This document shows, piece after piece, positions 7,288 to 15,807 of a stretch of DNA of 64,000 bases; within the stretch, counting starts at the first letter, position 1; every line of letters begins with the position of its first letter. Under the pieces are notes generated by a model. The model searched no databases. It saw only the letters and a list, made by a program, of their open reading frames with translations, and had not been told where the DNA came from. Source of the stretch: UBA1672 sp963977495 (GTDB lineage Bacteria; Pseudomonadota; Alphaproteobacteria; Micavibrionales; Micavibrionaceae); assembly GCA_963977495.1 (NCBI GenBank), contig CAXBOT010000002.1, positions 62,001 to 126,000 on the forward strand, written 5' to 3'. The position numbers were made by a program, and so were the translations under genes.

Positions 7288-9444
7288 ATGGGTCAGCTTA
7301 AAATACTTGAAAAAACGATAAGGGCTTATCAACCCGATTTCGATATTGCAGAGGTTGAAAAGGCCTATGCGTATGCGAAGGAAATGCATGACGGGCAGTT
7401 CCGTTCTTCGGGCGAGCCTTATTATACCCACCCCGTCGAAGTGGCACAGATTCTTGCCGATATGGATATGGACATCACAACCATTGTGACGGCCATTTTG
7501 CATGATACGGTTGAAGATACGGATGCGACGCTGGACGATCTGGAAAAGAAATTCGGTAAAACGGTTGCTGATTTGGTCAATGGCGTGAGTAAGCTAACGC
7601 GGATTGAAAGCCAGACCGTAGAAGGCAAGCAAGCCGAGAACTTCAGGAAGTTGCTTTTGGCGATGTCGGAAGATATCCGCGTCTTGTTGGTGAAGCTTGC
7701 AGACCGTTTGCATAATATGCGCACCATGGACGGGATTAAAAACCCCGATAAACGCCGCCGCATTTCATTGGAAACATTAGAGATTTATGCCCCCCTTGCC
7801 GAGCGCATCGGTGTGCACCGTATTAAGGAAGAGCTGGAAGATTTATGCTTTGAGCAAATCAACCCCGAAGCGCGCGAGAGTATCACCAACCGTTTGTCTT
7901 ATCTGCGTAAGGAAGGCAATGACGTTGTTGAGGCCATTATTCAGGAATTGCAAAGCTTGCTCAAAGACTCCGGCATCGAAGCGGAGATCACGGGACGCGA
8001 AAAAACGCGTTATTCGATCTGGAAAAAGATGCAGCGCAAAAAAGTGGCGTTCGAGCAACTCTCTGACATTATGGCGTTTCGTATCAAGGTTGAAAAACCC
8101 GAAGATTGCTATATGGCGCTGGGGATTATCCACGGCAAATATCACAGTGTTCCCGGGCGTTTCAAAGATTACGTATCAACGCCGAAACCTAACGGCTATC
8201 GCTCTATCCACACCACCATTATGGGGCCGAAACGCCAGCGTATTGAGGTGCAGATCAGAACCCACCGCATGCATGCAGAGGCCGAGCTTGGGGTCGCGGC
8301 GCATTGGGCTTATAAGGGGGGCAATCAGCCGACTGAACGTGATGTGACGAAATATCGCTGGCTTCGTGAATTGCTCGAAATTCTGGAGCAGGAGCAAAAG
8401 CCCGAAGATTTCTGGGAAAATACAAAGATGGAGCTGTTCGAAGATCAGGTCTTTGTTTTTACCCCTAAGGGCGACTTGATTGAATTGCCGAGCGCGGCAA
8501 CGCCGATTGATTTTGCCTATGCTATTCACTCCGATATCGGAGATCGCTGCGTTGGCGCGAAAATAAATGGCCGCATTGCGCCCCTGAATTCGCGCTTGGC
8601 GAATGGCGATCAGGTGGAGGTGATCACCGCGAAAACGCAAAACCCCTCACCGACATGGGAACGCTTTGTTGTGACGGGTAAGGCACGTTCACATATTCGC
8701 AAATATGTCCGCAATCAACAGCGCGATGAATTTATTATATTGGGTAAGGCCATGATCCAGAAAGTCTTCCGTCAGGAAGGCTATGAATTTACCGAAAAGG
8801 CAATCTCGGGTGTGTTGGGGCATTTCCGTTTGGATGATGTCGAGGATATCTATGCGAAGATTGGCTCAGGCGTGGTTGTTGCGCGTGATGTGTTTAAGGT
8901 GATCTTCCCAAGCCATCAGGCCGAAATCGCGCAGCGCCCTTCTGAATTGATGGATCGCGTGTCAAAAGCGCGCCGCCCCGAAGATGCAGGGCCGATGCCG
9001 ATTAAGGGTTTGATCCCCGGTATGGCGATGCATTTTGCGCGCTGTTGTCACCCGTTGCCGGGGGATCGTATCGTTGGGATTGTTACCACGGGTAAGGGTG
9101 TGACAATTCACACAATTGACTGTGACACGCTTGAAACCTTTGCCGATACGCCCGAGCGTTGGTTGGATGTCTCATGGGGCGATCAGGGCGATGCACCGGA
9201 ATCGCAAGTCGGGCGTTTGGTTCTGACCTTTGCCAATGAAACAGGCGCGCTGGGTACTTTGACCACGGTGATTGGGAAGAATGGCGGAAATATAACCAAT
9301 CTGAAAATCACCAATCGCTCGCTGGAATTCTGGGATATTATGATTGATATCTTCGTCAATGATACCAAGCATCTGAACAACATCATCGCCGCCCTGCGCG
9401 CCACACCATGCATTGTATCGGTTGAGCGCGCCCGCGGGGGGTAA
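7288..9444 (+). CDS. rsh: Bifunctional (p)ppGpp synthetase/hydrolase, Rsh (RelA/SpoT family)
   Basis: This protein makes and breaks the stringent-response alarmone (p)ppGpp. It has 718 aa in the standard order. The HD hydrolase is at about 25-180, with His48 and the HD pair in ILHDTVEDTDATL intact. The synthetase is at about 240-350, with GRFKDYVSTPKPNGYRSIH; the RFKD basic motif is the form found in bifunctional enzymes. A TGS domain follows at about 390-450 (VFTPKGDLIELPSAATPIDF), and a C-terminal ACT domain ends the protein. As both domains keep their key residues, it is probably the only long Rsh of the cell. Many annotations call it relA or spoT. Confidence 0.96.
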   Translation: MGQLKILEKTIRAYQPDFDIAEVEKAYAYAKEMHDGQFRSSGEPYYTHPVEVAQILADMDMDITTIVTAILHDTVEDTDATLDDLEKKFGKTVADLVNGVSKLTRIESQTVEGKQAENFRKLLLAMSEDIRVLLVKLADRLHNMRTMDGIKNPDKRRRISLETLEIYAPLAERIGVHRIKEELEDLCFEQINPEARESITNRLSYLRKEGNDVVEAIIQELQSLLKDSGIEAEITGREKTRYSIWKKMQRKKVAFEQLSDIMAFRIKVEKPEDCYMALGIIHGKYHSVPGRFKDYVSTPKPNGYRSIHTTIMGPKRQRIEVQIRTHRMHAEAELGVAAHWAYKGGNQPTERDVTKYRWLRELLEILEQEQKPEDFWENTKMELFEDQVFVFTPKGDLIELPSAATPIDFAYAIHSDIGDRCVGAKINGRIAPLNSRLANGDQVEVITAKTQNPSPTWERFVVTGKARSHIRKYVRNQQRDEFIILGKAMIQKVFRQEGYEFTEKAISGVLGHFRLDDVEDIYAKIGSGVVVARDVFKVIFPSHQAEIAQRPSELMDRVSKARRPEDAGPMPIKGLIPGMAMHFARCCHPLPGDRIVGIVTTGKGVTIHTIDCDTLETFADTPERWLDVSWGDQGDAPESQVGRLVLTFANETGALGTLTTVIGKNGGNITNLKITNRSLEFWDIMIDIFVNDTKHLNNIIAALRATPCIVSVERARGG

Positions 9445-9483
9445 GGGCAGGGATTGCCCTCTGCATATTATTGGGCTTTTTTC

Positions 9484-10029
9484 TTAAGCGCTTTTAACTT
9501 TTTCTGCGAATGGGTCAAGCGGGGCTTGGATCAGGGCTTCGAACGGAAAGTCGAGCTTTCCCGCGCCGCCAAGTTCGTGTAATTCGATCACACAGGCTGC
9601 AATGACGATTTCGCCGCCAACCTTACGCACCAAATCGCCCGTGGCCTTCATCGTGCCGCCTGTGGCCAGCAAATCATCCATAATGGCAACGCGCATACCC
9701 GGTTTGATCAGGCTTTGTTGAATTTCAATGGTATCCGTGCCGTATTCCAGCGCATATTCCTGTCCAACCACGGCGCCGGGTAATTTGCCCTTTTTACGCA
9801 CCATGCCAAAGGGCAGGTTGAGCGCTTGGGCGACCGGAACGCCGGTTAAAAACCCTCGTGATTCAATGCCCAGCACGATATCGGCACGGCTTTCAATGAC
9901 GCGGGCGATTAAATCATCGACCACATTGTGCCAAATATCAGGTTTTTTCAGCAGAGATTGAATGTCGTAGAAGTTAATCCCATCTTTTGGAAAATTAGGG
10001 ACAACGTCAATATGTGCAAGCAGGGTCAT
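9484..10029 (-). CDS. apt: Adenine phosphoribosyltransferase
   Basis: This enzyme salvages adenine by joining it to PRPP to give AMP. It is 181 aa. The PRPP-binding loop is VAIMDDLLATGGTMKATGDL. The purine-binding side has LGIESRGFLTGVPVAQAL and FGMVRKKGKLPG. The N-terminal IDVVPNFPKDGINFYDI matches the family. It converges on rsh with only 39 bases between them, including a short hairpin (AGGGCA/TGCCCT, 9444-9460) without a clear T-run. Confidence 0.95.
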   Translation of the reverse strand: MTLLAHIDVVPNFPKDGINFYDIQSLLKKPDIWHNVVDDLIARVIESRADIVLGIESRGFLTGVPVAQALNLPFGMVRKKGKLPGAVVGQEYALEYGTDTIEIQQSLIKPGMRVAIMDDLLATGGTMKATGDLVRKVGGEIVIAACVIELHELGGAGKLDFPFEALIQAPLDPFAEKVKSA

Positions 10030-10131
10030 GCCATAAACCTCGAATTGTTAATTATAAAAAGTTCTTTTAACCGCCCTGTATCATGTATATTGTGTCACTC
10101 TGATTTAACGGGCAGAGCAAGTGTATAGAGA

Positions 10132-10707
10132 ATGTTTAAAAGGGGCAAACCTTTAACGCTAATCCAGACAGCAAAGCAGTTTTTCTGGCCGGAAATGGGG
10201 TGGAAACGCTCTATCGTCTATATGAAGCACCGCCTTTTGCGCGTGGCTGATACAACCCACAGCATCGCGTTGGGGCTTGCGATTGGTCTTGGTGTTTCTT
10301 TTACGCCATTATTAGGCACGCATTTTATTCAAGCCGCGTTGATCGCATTTTTATTCCGCGGAAACGTTGTGGCGGCGATGATTGGTACATGGATCGGTAA
10401 TCCGTGGACATTTCCGTTTTTCTGGTGGGCCGGTTTTTCCTTCGGCAGCTTTCTGTTCGGTTTTCTGGGGCTGCATGGCGCGGAAAATATTCCCGAACAT
10501 CTTACTTTTGCGATTATCTATGAGGATTTCTGGGCGTTATTTATGCCGTGGATGTTGGGCGGGTATATCTTGCTGGTGATCAGTATTCCTGCCAGTTATC
10601 TGGTGTATTACAAAATGATCGAGAGCGCGAAAATTGCGCGTGAGAAGGCAAAGGCACTGCGCGTAAAAGAGCGCAAGAAGGTCTCTATAAAGGCACCCAA
10701 AGAATGA
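10132..10707 (+). CDS. DUF2062 membrane protein
   Basis: This 191-aa integral membrane protein has two to three hydrophobic stretches, THSIALGLAIGLGVSFTPLL, FIQAALIAFLFRGNVVAAMI and the tryptophan-rich FPFFWWAGFSFGSFLFG. The motif GTWIGNPWTFPFFW is typical of DUF2062. The function of the family is not established. Its stop overlaps the acpS start by four bases (ATGA, 10704-10707). Genes of this family often sit beside acpS-lepB-rnc-era in alphaproteobacteria. Confidence 0.9.
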   Translation: MFKRGKPLTLIQTAKQFFWPEMGWKRSIVYMKHRLLRVADTTHSIALGLAIGLGVSFTPLLGTHFIQAALIAFLFRGNVVAAMIGTWIGNPWTFPFFWWAGFSFGSFLFGFLGLHGAENIPEHLTFAIIYEDFWALFMPWMLGGYILLVISIPASYLVYYKMIESAKIAREKAKALRVKERKKVSIKAPKE

Positions 10708-11108
10708 TATTGGGTATTGGCAATGATCTCGTGGATATCAGGCGCATTGAAAAAGCCTTGAGCCGCCACGGCGAACGCTTTGAGATGCGGTGTTTTACAG
10801 CCATAGAGCGCAAAAAGGCAGAGCGCCGTAAAGGGGCGGGGCTGCATGGTCATGTTTTCGCCAAACGCTTTGCGGCAAAAGAGGCTTGCGCCAAGGCGCT
10901 CGGTACAGGGTTTTCAGGTGCGGTCTACATGAAAGATATCGGCGTTATTGAAGATGAAAAAGGCCGCCCTTTTTTGGAGCTTCGCGGCGGCGCGCTGGAT
11001 CAGTTAAACAAAATGACACCGCGCGGTATGCGCCCGCAAATGCATTTATCACTGTCTGATGAGCCACCTTTTGCACAGGCTTTTGTGATTATAGAAGCAT
11101 TGGCTTGA
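10704..11108 (+). CDS. acpS: Holo-[acyl-carrier-protein] synthase
   Basis: This enzyme transfers the 4'-phosphopantetheine arm of CoA to acyl carrier protein, switching on fatty acid synthesis. The two family signatures are present: GIGNDLVDIRRIEKAL (Mg-binding Asp) and FAKRFAAKEACAKALGTG (Glu and Lys). The 134-aa length is normal. It is translationally coupled to DUF2062 and followed by lepB after 90 bases. Confidence 0.95.
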   Translation: MILGIGNDLVDIRRIEKALSRHGERFEMRCFTAIERKKAERRKGAGLHGHVFAKRFAAKEACAKALGTGFSGAVYMKDIGVIEDEKGRPFLELRGGALDQLNKMTPRGMRPQMHLSLSDEPPFAQAFVIIEALA

Positions 11109-11198
11109 TAATGCTCACGCCATCTGTTCTTGTTGTAATGTATGTATCAGCACATTCTTCGCTGGTGTTTTGAGTGGTTTTCATGTAAATCGGGTGAC

Positions 11199-12038
11199 AT
11201 GTCAGAAAAAGTTGAAAATTCAATAGATAAAGCCGAGCAAGAAGAAGACGAGAAAAAGCCTGTTTTGCTGGATAAGAACGAGTTGAGCGAGTTTGTGAAA
11301 ACGGCGCTGGTTGCTGTTTTTATTGCATTGATCATCCGCTCGGTCTTTTTTGAACCCTTTAATATTCCTTCAGGCTCTATGAAGCCGACTTTGTTGGTCG
11401 GAGATTATTTGTTCGTCAACAAACCCGCCTATGGTTACAGCAAATATTCTTTCCCCTTTGGCATCGCGCCGATTGAAAAACGTGTTTGGGCGAAAGAGCC
11501 GCAACGCGGCGATGTTATTGTGTTTGCGCTGCCGACGGATCTGGGCATTGATTATATAAAACGGGTGGTCGGTTTGCCCGGTGATACGATTCAGGTGCGT
11601 CGCGGACGTTTATTCATCAATGATAATATCGTACCAAGAGAATTGGTCGGCACAAAAGAAATCATCGAAGATGGTAGCGGCCGAGAGAAAAAGGTGAATG
11701 AATATATTGAAACCTTGCCGGGCGGTACAGTGCATAGAATATATGAAGTGTCGGATATGGAGCGTCTGGATAATACGCAGGTTTATACCGTGCCGGATGA
11801 TCATTATTTCATGATGGGTGATAACCGCGATAATTCACAAGATAGCCGTGTGTTGGATCATGTCGGTTATGTGCCGTTTGAAAATATTATAGGGCGTGCG
11901 GATTTTCTGTTTTTCTCGACCAACAGCTATGCGCATTTGATTGAGATTTGGAAATGGCCATGGAGCATTCGATATGATCGTCTGTTCATGGATATTGACC
12001 CTGTTAGACTGAAAGTGTCTGACATGCCGGACAAATAA
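11199..12038 (+). CDS. lepB: Signal peptidase I
   Basis: This inner-membrane serine/lysine protease removes signal peptides from exported proteins. The N-terminal 45 residues are highly charged and cytoplasmic, followed by one membrane helix (FVKTALVAVFIALIIRSVFF). The catalytic Ser is in PFNIPSGSMKPTLLVGD and the general-base Lys in DYIKRVVGLPGDTI. The box MMGDNRDNSQDSR is intact. I choose the Met at 11199 (279 aa); an upstream Met at 11142 adds an unusual Cys/Trp-rich stretch. Order: acpS-lepB-rnc-era. Confidence 0.95.
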   Translation: MSEKVENSIDKAEQEEDEKKPVLLDKNELSEFVKTALVAVFIALIIRSVFFEPFNIPSGSMKPTLLVGDYLFVNKPAYGYSKYSFPFGIAPIEKRVWAKEPQRGDVIVFALPTDLGIDYIKRVVGLPGDTIQVRRGRLFINDNIVPRELVGTKEIIEDGSGREKKVNEYIETLPGGTVHRIYEVSDMERLDNTQVYTVPDDHYFMMGDNRDNSQDSRVLDHVGYVPFENIIGRADFLFFSTNSYAHLIEIWKWPWSIRYDRLFMDIDPVRLKVSDMPDK

Positions 12039-12053
12039 TGTTAAGAGGGCTGT

Positions 12054-12728
12054 ATGATTGAGCCTATAGATGAGCTTCAGAATAAAATTAAGTATCGGTT
12101 TCGCAATCCGGCTTTATTGCAAACCGCGTTGACGCATTCCAGCACGGGCGAGAAAGAGAATTACGAGCGCCTTGAATTTCTGGGCGACCGTGTTTTGGGT
12201 TTGGTGATTGCGTCCTTGTTGTTTCGGCATTTCCCCGATGAAAAAGAAGGTGATATGGCCAAACGCTTGGCGTCTTTGGTGCAGGGACAAACGATAGCAG
12301 ATTTATCGGCGCGCATTTCTTTGGGTGATTATATCTATTTTTCAGACGCGGAGGCGGCGGCTGGCGGGGCAGAAAATGATCATATTCTCGCCGATGTGTT
12401 TGAGGCCGTAATTGGTGCGCTTTATCTTGAGGCTGGCTTTGATGAATGTAAAAGGCTGATTGAAGAACATTGGGGCGGGGTTTTGCATATGATGCACCGC
12501 CCGCCGCAACATCCGAAAACGGCGATACAAGAATGGGCACAAGCCCAAGGGCTGCCGTTGCCGACATACGATATTATCGGCCAAAGTGGCCCTGACCACG
12601 CCCCTGAATTTGAGGTGCGTTTGTCTGTTAAGGGGCATCCGGATATTACGGCAAAGGGACGATCCCGCGCCGAAGCAGAAAAACAAGTGGCCGCTGATTT
12701 TATGGATGGCGTGCCAAATGAAAGTTAA
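12054..12728 (+). CDS. rnc: Ribonuclease III
   Basis: This double-strand RNA endonuclease matures rRNA and controls several mRNAs. The catalytic signature ERLEFLGDRVLGLVIA is complete, with a second acidic site in HILADVFEAVIGALYLEAG. A double-stranded RNA-binding domain occupies about residues 150-220 (PKTAIQEWAQAQGLPLPTY ... GRSRAEAEKQVAADFM). The 224-aa length is normal. It starts 15 bases after lepB and ends 9 bases before era, so the three are one operon. Confidence 0.96.
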   Translation: MIEPIDELQNKIKYRFRNPALLQTALTHSSTGEKENYERLEFLGDRVLGLVIASLLFRHFPDEKEGDMAKRLASLVQGQTIADLSARISLGDYIYFSDAEAAAGGAENDHILADVFEAVIGALYLEAGFDECKRLIEEHWGGVLHMMHRPPQHPKTAIQEWAQAQGLPLPTYDIIGQSGPDHAPEFEVRLSVKGHPDITAKGRSRAEAEKQVAADFMDGVPNES

Positions 12729-12737
12729 AACAGAGTA

Positions 12738-13670
12738 ATGACACAGAACGATGAAAATAATACCGAGGGCGCGCGTTGCGGCTTTGTGAGTGTGATCGGC
12801 CTTCCCAATGCGGGGAAATCAACGCTTATTAATGCGCTTGTGGGGACGAAAGTATCCATTGTGTCGCGTAAGGTGCAAACAACGCGCTGCCGCGTTCTGG
12901 GGATTGCCCTGCATGAGCAAGCGCAAATCATATTGATTGATACACCGGGTATTTTTAAACCAAAGAAAACGCTTGAAAAAGCGATGGTCAGCGCGGCTTT
13001 GTCGAGTTTTGAAGAGGCTGACTTTATTATCCATATTATTGACGCGGCGGTCAGAAATCCGATTGAAACCAATGCTATGGTGCTCAATGCGCTGTCAGAA
13101 CATGGCGGTAAGAAAGAGAATGTGATTTTGGTTTTGAATAAAGTCGACCGCACATCCAAGCCGAATTTGCTGGCGATGGCGCAGGAGCTTAATGACGCCT
13201 TCCCATATATTGCGACCTTTATGATCAGTGCAACGGAAGGCAAGGGCGTTGATGATCTGGCGGATTATCTTGCAGACTCATTGCCCGAAGGCGCATGGAT
13301 GTATCCCGAAGATCAAATCACCGATATGCCGATGCGCTTGATGGCGGCGGAAATTACCCGCGAAAAAATTTATGATCAGATCCATCAGGAAATTCCGTAT
13401 TCTGTTTTTGTTGAAACGGAAGATTGGGAAAATTTCGATGATGGCAGCGTAAAAATTTCACAAGTCATTTATGTCCAAAAAGAGAGCCAAAAGGGCATTG
13501 TTTTGGGCAAAGGCGGCAGTAAAATAAAAACAGTTGGTCAGGCCGCCCGCGTGGAGTTGGAAGCAATTCTCGATTGTCGCGTTCACCTAAAAACATTTGT
13601 GCGCGTGCAGGAAAACTGGCCGGAACGCGCCGAAAACTACGAAATGTTTGGTCTCGATATTCCGCGATAA
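12738..13670 (+). CDS. era: Era GTPase
   Basis: Era binds the 3' end of 16S rRNA and helps 30S assembly. It has 310 aa. The G-domain boxes are GLPNAGKSTLINAL (G1), a DTPG box (G3) and VLNKVD (G4). The C-terminal KH domain has GIVLGKGGSKIKTVGQAAR. The length and the rnc-era order are standard. No clear terminator follows. The intergenic stretch to gcrA has AT-rich runs that may hold the gcrA promoter. Confidence 0.96.
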   Translation: MTQNDENNTEGARCGFVSVIGLPNAGKSTLINALVGTKVSIVSRKVQTTRCRVLGIALHEQAQIILIDTPGIFKPKKTLEKAMVSAALSSFEEADFIIHIIDAAVRNPIETNAMVLNALSEHGGKKENVILVLNKVDRTSKPNLLAMAQELNDAFPYIATFMISATEGKGVDDLADYLADSLPEGAWMYPEDQITDMPMRLMAAEITREKIYDQIHQEIPYSVFVETEDWENFDDGSVKISQVIYVQKESQKGIVLGKGGSKIKTVGQAARVELEAILDCRVHLKTFVRVQENWPERAENYEMFGLDIPR

Positions 13671-13887
13671 ATGCGGCGGGCATATGCTTTTCGCATAATA
13701 ATGTCAAACGGAATTGCTGTGAAAACGTGGTGGTGTGGATAAAGATTTTTTTTTATTTTTATCGCTTGTCGTATTTACCCACTTACTGATACATTAGAAC
13801 TATACTTAAAAACCTGTAAAAATACCTTCTAAATCAACGGCTTGCGTTGTTTTGGGCATGTATTGAATGCAAAGCTGGAGGAACTAA

Positions 13888-14418
13888 ATGAGTTGGACTG
13901 ATGAACGTGTGTCTTTATTAACGAAGCTTTGGGGAGAAGGGCATACAGCAGCGGAAATTGCGAAGCAACTCGGTGGTGTTACCAGAAATGCAGTGATTGG
14001 CAAAGCGCACCGTTTGAAATTATCAAACCGTGTTTCTCCTATTCAACAGAATAAAAAACCTGCTAATAAAAATGTTGAGCGTAAACCCGTTCGCAAGGTT
14101 ATTTCTGCTGTTCCACAGGAAAAAAGCGCAGTGACTGAAATTCAAACTGTGCAGAAGGATAATATTAAAAAAGGCGAATTATACAGCCTTATGGAATTGA
14201 AGCCCCGCATGTGCCGCTGGCCGTCCGGTGATCCAAGACATAGTGATTTTGGCTTTTGCGGTGATAATGCGATGCCTGGTCTGCCCTATTGTGAAGATCA
14301 TTCAAAACTCGCTTATCAGGCTGCGACACGTAATCGCATTTTCAATGCTGACAAAGAAGTTAAGCAGGTGAAGGAAAAATTGAGTGCGCTGAAGGAAAAG
14401 AAAGTCGCTTCAAACTAG
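13888..14418 (+). CDS. gcrA: GcrA-type cell-cycle regulator
   Basis: GcrA is a sigma70 cofactor found in alphaproteobacteria that activates promoters carrying methylated GANTC sites made by CcrM. The N-terminal domain is typical: MSWTDERVSLLTKLWGEG, AAEIAKQLGGVTRNAVIGKA and HRLKLSNR. A polar linker follows. The C-terminal sigma-binding part has the Cys/Trp motif PRMCRWPSGD and CGDNAMPGLPYCEDH. It is 176 aa, with a strong ggagga ribosome site. No GANTC site was found in 13671-13887, so it does not look self-regulated through methylation. Confidence 0.95.
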   Translation: MSWTDERVSLLTKLWGEGHTAAEIAKQLGGVTRNAVIGKAHRLKLSNRVSPIQQNKKPANKNVERKPVRKVISAVPQEKSAVTEIQTVQKDNIKKGELYSLMELKPRMCRWPSGDPRHSDFGFCGDNAMPGLPYCEDHSKLAYQAATRNRIFNADKEVKQVKEKLSALKEKKVASN

Positions 14419-14449
14419 TCAGAAATGACACTGCCTAAGAATTATAAAT

Positions 14450-14483
14450 AAGCCGCCCTATCGAATTTGACGGGCGGCTTTAT
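14450..14483 (+). terminator. Rho-independent terminator of gcrA
   Basis: AGCCGCCC (14451-14458) pairs with GGGCGGCT (14472-14479), then TTATTAT. The stem is strong and lies 32 bases after the gcrA stop, between gcrA and the converging pilin-like operon. Confidence 0.85.
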
Positions 14484-14508
14484 TATGTCTGTTTTGTTGT
14501 TGTGCTTT

Positions 14509-15792
14509 TTATTGGAATTCGCACGTGCCGCTGGCGTTGCAACAATAAAGATTACCCAAATTGGATACAGCCTGAACAAATCCCTGAAGGCTTCCGATAG
14601 GTGTGCAAGATTTGTTTGGTGTGGCCCAATCGATGCTACGGCATTTTACTTCGTTATCGCCAACCGCGTAAGCGACCTGATTGGCGGGGCATTTTGTTCC
14701 CGTACCGCCAATGGCTTCTGGGTCAAGGCATGCTGTTTCATTTTCGTTACAAAACTCTGAATCCACTGAAACCAGTCTTGTTTCTGCGCTTATGCTTCCC
14801 AGAACATGCAGTCTGTGTGTCGGTAAATCTGTGCCGACGCCGACATTGCCCAAATTGGTGTTATAGATATAAGATTGCCCTGTCGGAGAAGTGAGTGAAC
14901 GTTTCCACAAAGGTTTCAGACCTGTCGCGGTATAAAATAAAACATCATCGAAGAAATTGTCGTTATCACCAAGTGATCGGATACCTTTAACGAAAATCGC
15001 ATCATTGCGGTCACAATTCTCAATTTCAAGCTGTATGCCTGCTGCGGATGGGCCGGGTATGGGGATGGCTGGCGGCGCTGGTGGTGCTACTGTTGAAACC
15101 ATACAATTATCACTCATAACGCCAACAGAAGAATAGCCACCCTTTTTATTCTCTCCGTGTGAGAAGACAACAAAATGTGCGGAATCATCGGGGGTTGTGA
15201 CACTGATGCGGTTTTCATCTTCGACGCGAATGGCGCCTGTGGCCGGATTAACCGGATTGGTAAGGGAATGTTGCGCTGTGTTTGTCATTGGTTCTGAAAC
15301 CGCATAGGTGAGTAAAGACCTATAGCCATCCAGACGATCTGATTCACTGAAGGGTGTTGCTACGACTGTTTCCGCGAGTGTACGAAAAGGCAATACGCCG
15401 ATCATAACAGGGTCGGGGCTTCCGTTTAAATCGCCGTCACGGCTGAATGCAACTGTACAGGCAATATTAAGAGGCACGTTCACGCATGCGTCGGGATCAA
15501 AAGTTCCTGCAGTATAATTACGGCACACAGAACGTCCGTAATTGGCATCTCCCGGTGCAAGTGTCGGATCTGCGGGACATGGATAAACCCCTCTTAATCC
15601 GGCATATTCTTCTAAGGCCTTTTGCGAGATGCTAACGTGCTCTAACGTCTGCTCATACTGCGTATTGACTGTATATTGCTTAATAAAATTAGCAGCAATC
15701 AGCATGGTCATACCTGATATGAGTAGCACCATAGCAATCTCAACCAATGTAAAGCCGTGATCTTTCTGTAACTGTTTGTTCAATCTGAACAT
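14509..15792 (-). CDS. Type IV prepilin-like protein with tail-fibre-like motif, 427 aa (paralog 1 of 3)
   Basis: This is a large pilin-like exported protein. It has a class-III signal: a short charged leader ending KDHG, cleavage before Phe14, Glu18 at +5, and the helix FTLVEIAMVLLISGMTMLIA. The head domain begins with YPCPADPTLAPGDANYG and continues with PFRTLAE and HFVVFSHGENKKGGYSS, shared with its two neighbours. From about residue 320, LGNVGVGTDLPTHRLHVLG resembles repeats in phage tail fibres and trimeric adhesins. It is followed by CNENETACLDPEA, also shared. It is about three times the length of an ordinary pilin, so it is more likely a minor pilin or tip adhesin. It is the last gene of a three-gene operon. 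Confidence 0.85.
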   Translation of the reverse strand: MFRLNKQLQKDHGFTLVEIAMVLLISGMTMLIAANFIKQYTVNTQYEQTLEHVSISQKALEEYAGLRGVYPCPADPTLAPGDANYGRSVCRNYTAGTFDPDACVNVPLNIACTVAFSRDGDLNGSPDPVMIGVLPFRTLAETVVATPFSESDRLDGYRSLLTYAVSEPMTNTAQHSLTNPVNPATGAIRVEDENRISVTTPDDSAHFVVFSHGENKKGGYSSVGVMSDNCMVSTVAPPAPPAIPIPGPSAAGIQLEIENCDRNDAIFVKGIRSLGDNDNFFDDVLFYTATGLKPLWKRSLTSPTGQSYIYNTNLGNVGVGTDLPTHRLHVLGSISAETRLVSVDSEFCNENETACLDPEAIGGTGTKCPANQVAYAVGDNEVKCRSIDWATPNKSCTPIGSLQGFVQAVSNLGNLYCCNASGTCEFQ

Positions 15793-15807
15793 TATTTTTT
15801 ATCCTTA

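Noticed and set aside
9444..9460. AGGGCA/TGCCCT hairpin between rsh and apt
   Set aside because: No T-run follows directly, so it is not called as a terminator; possible weak one only.
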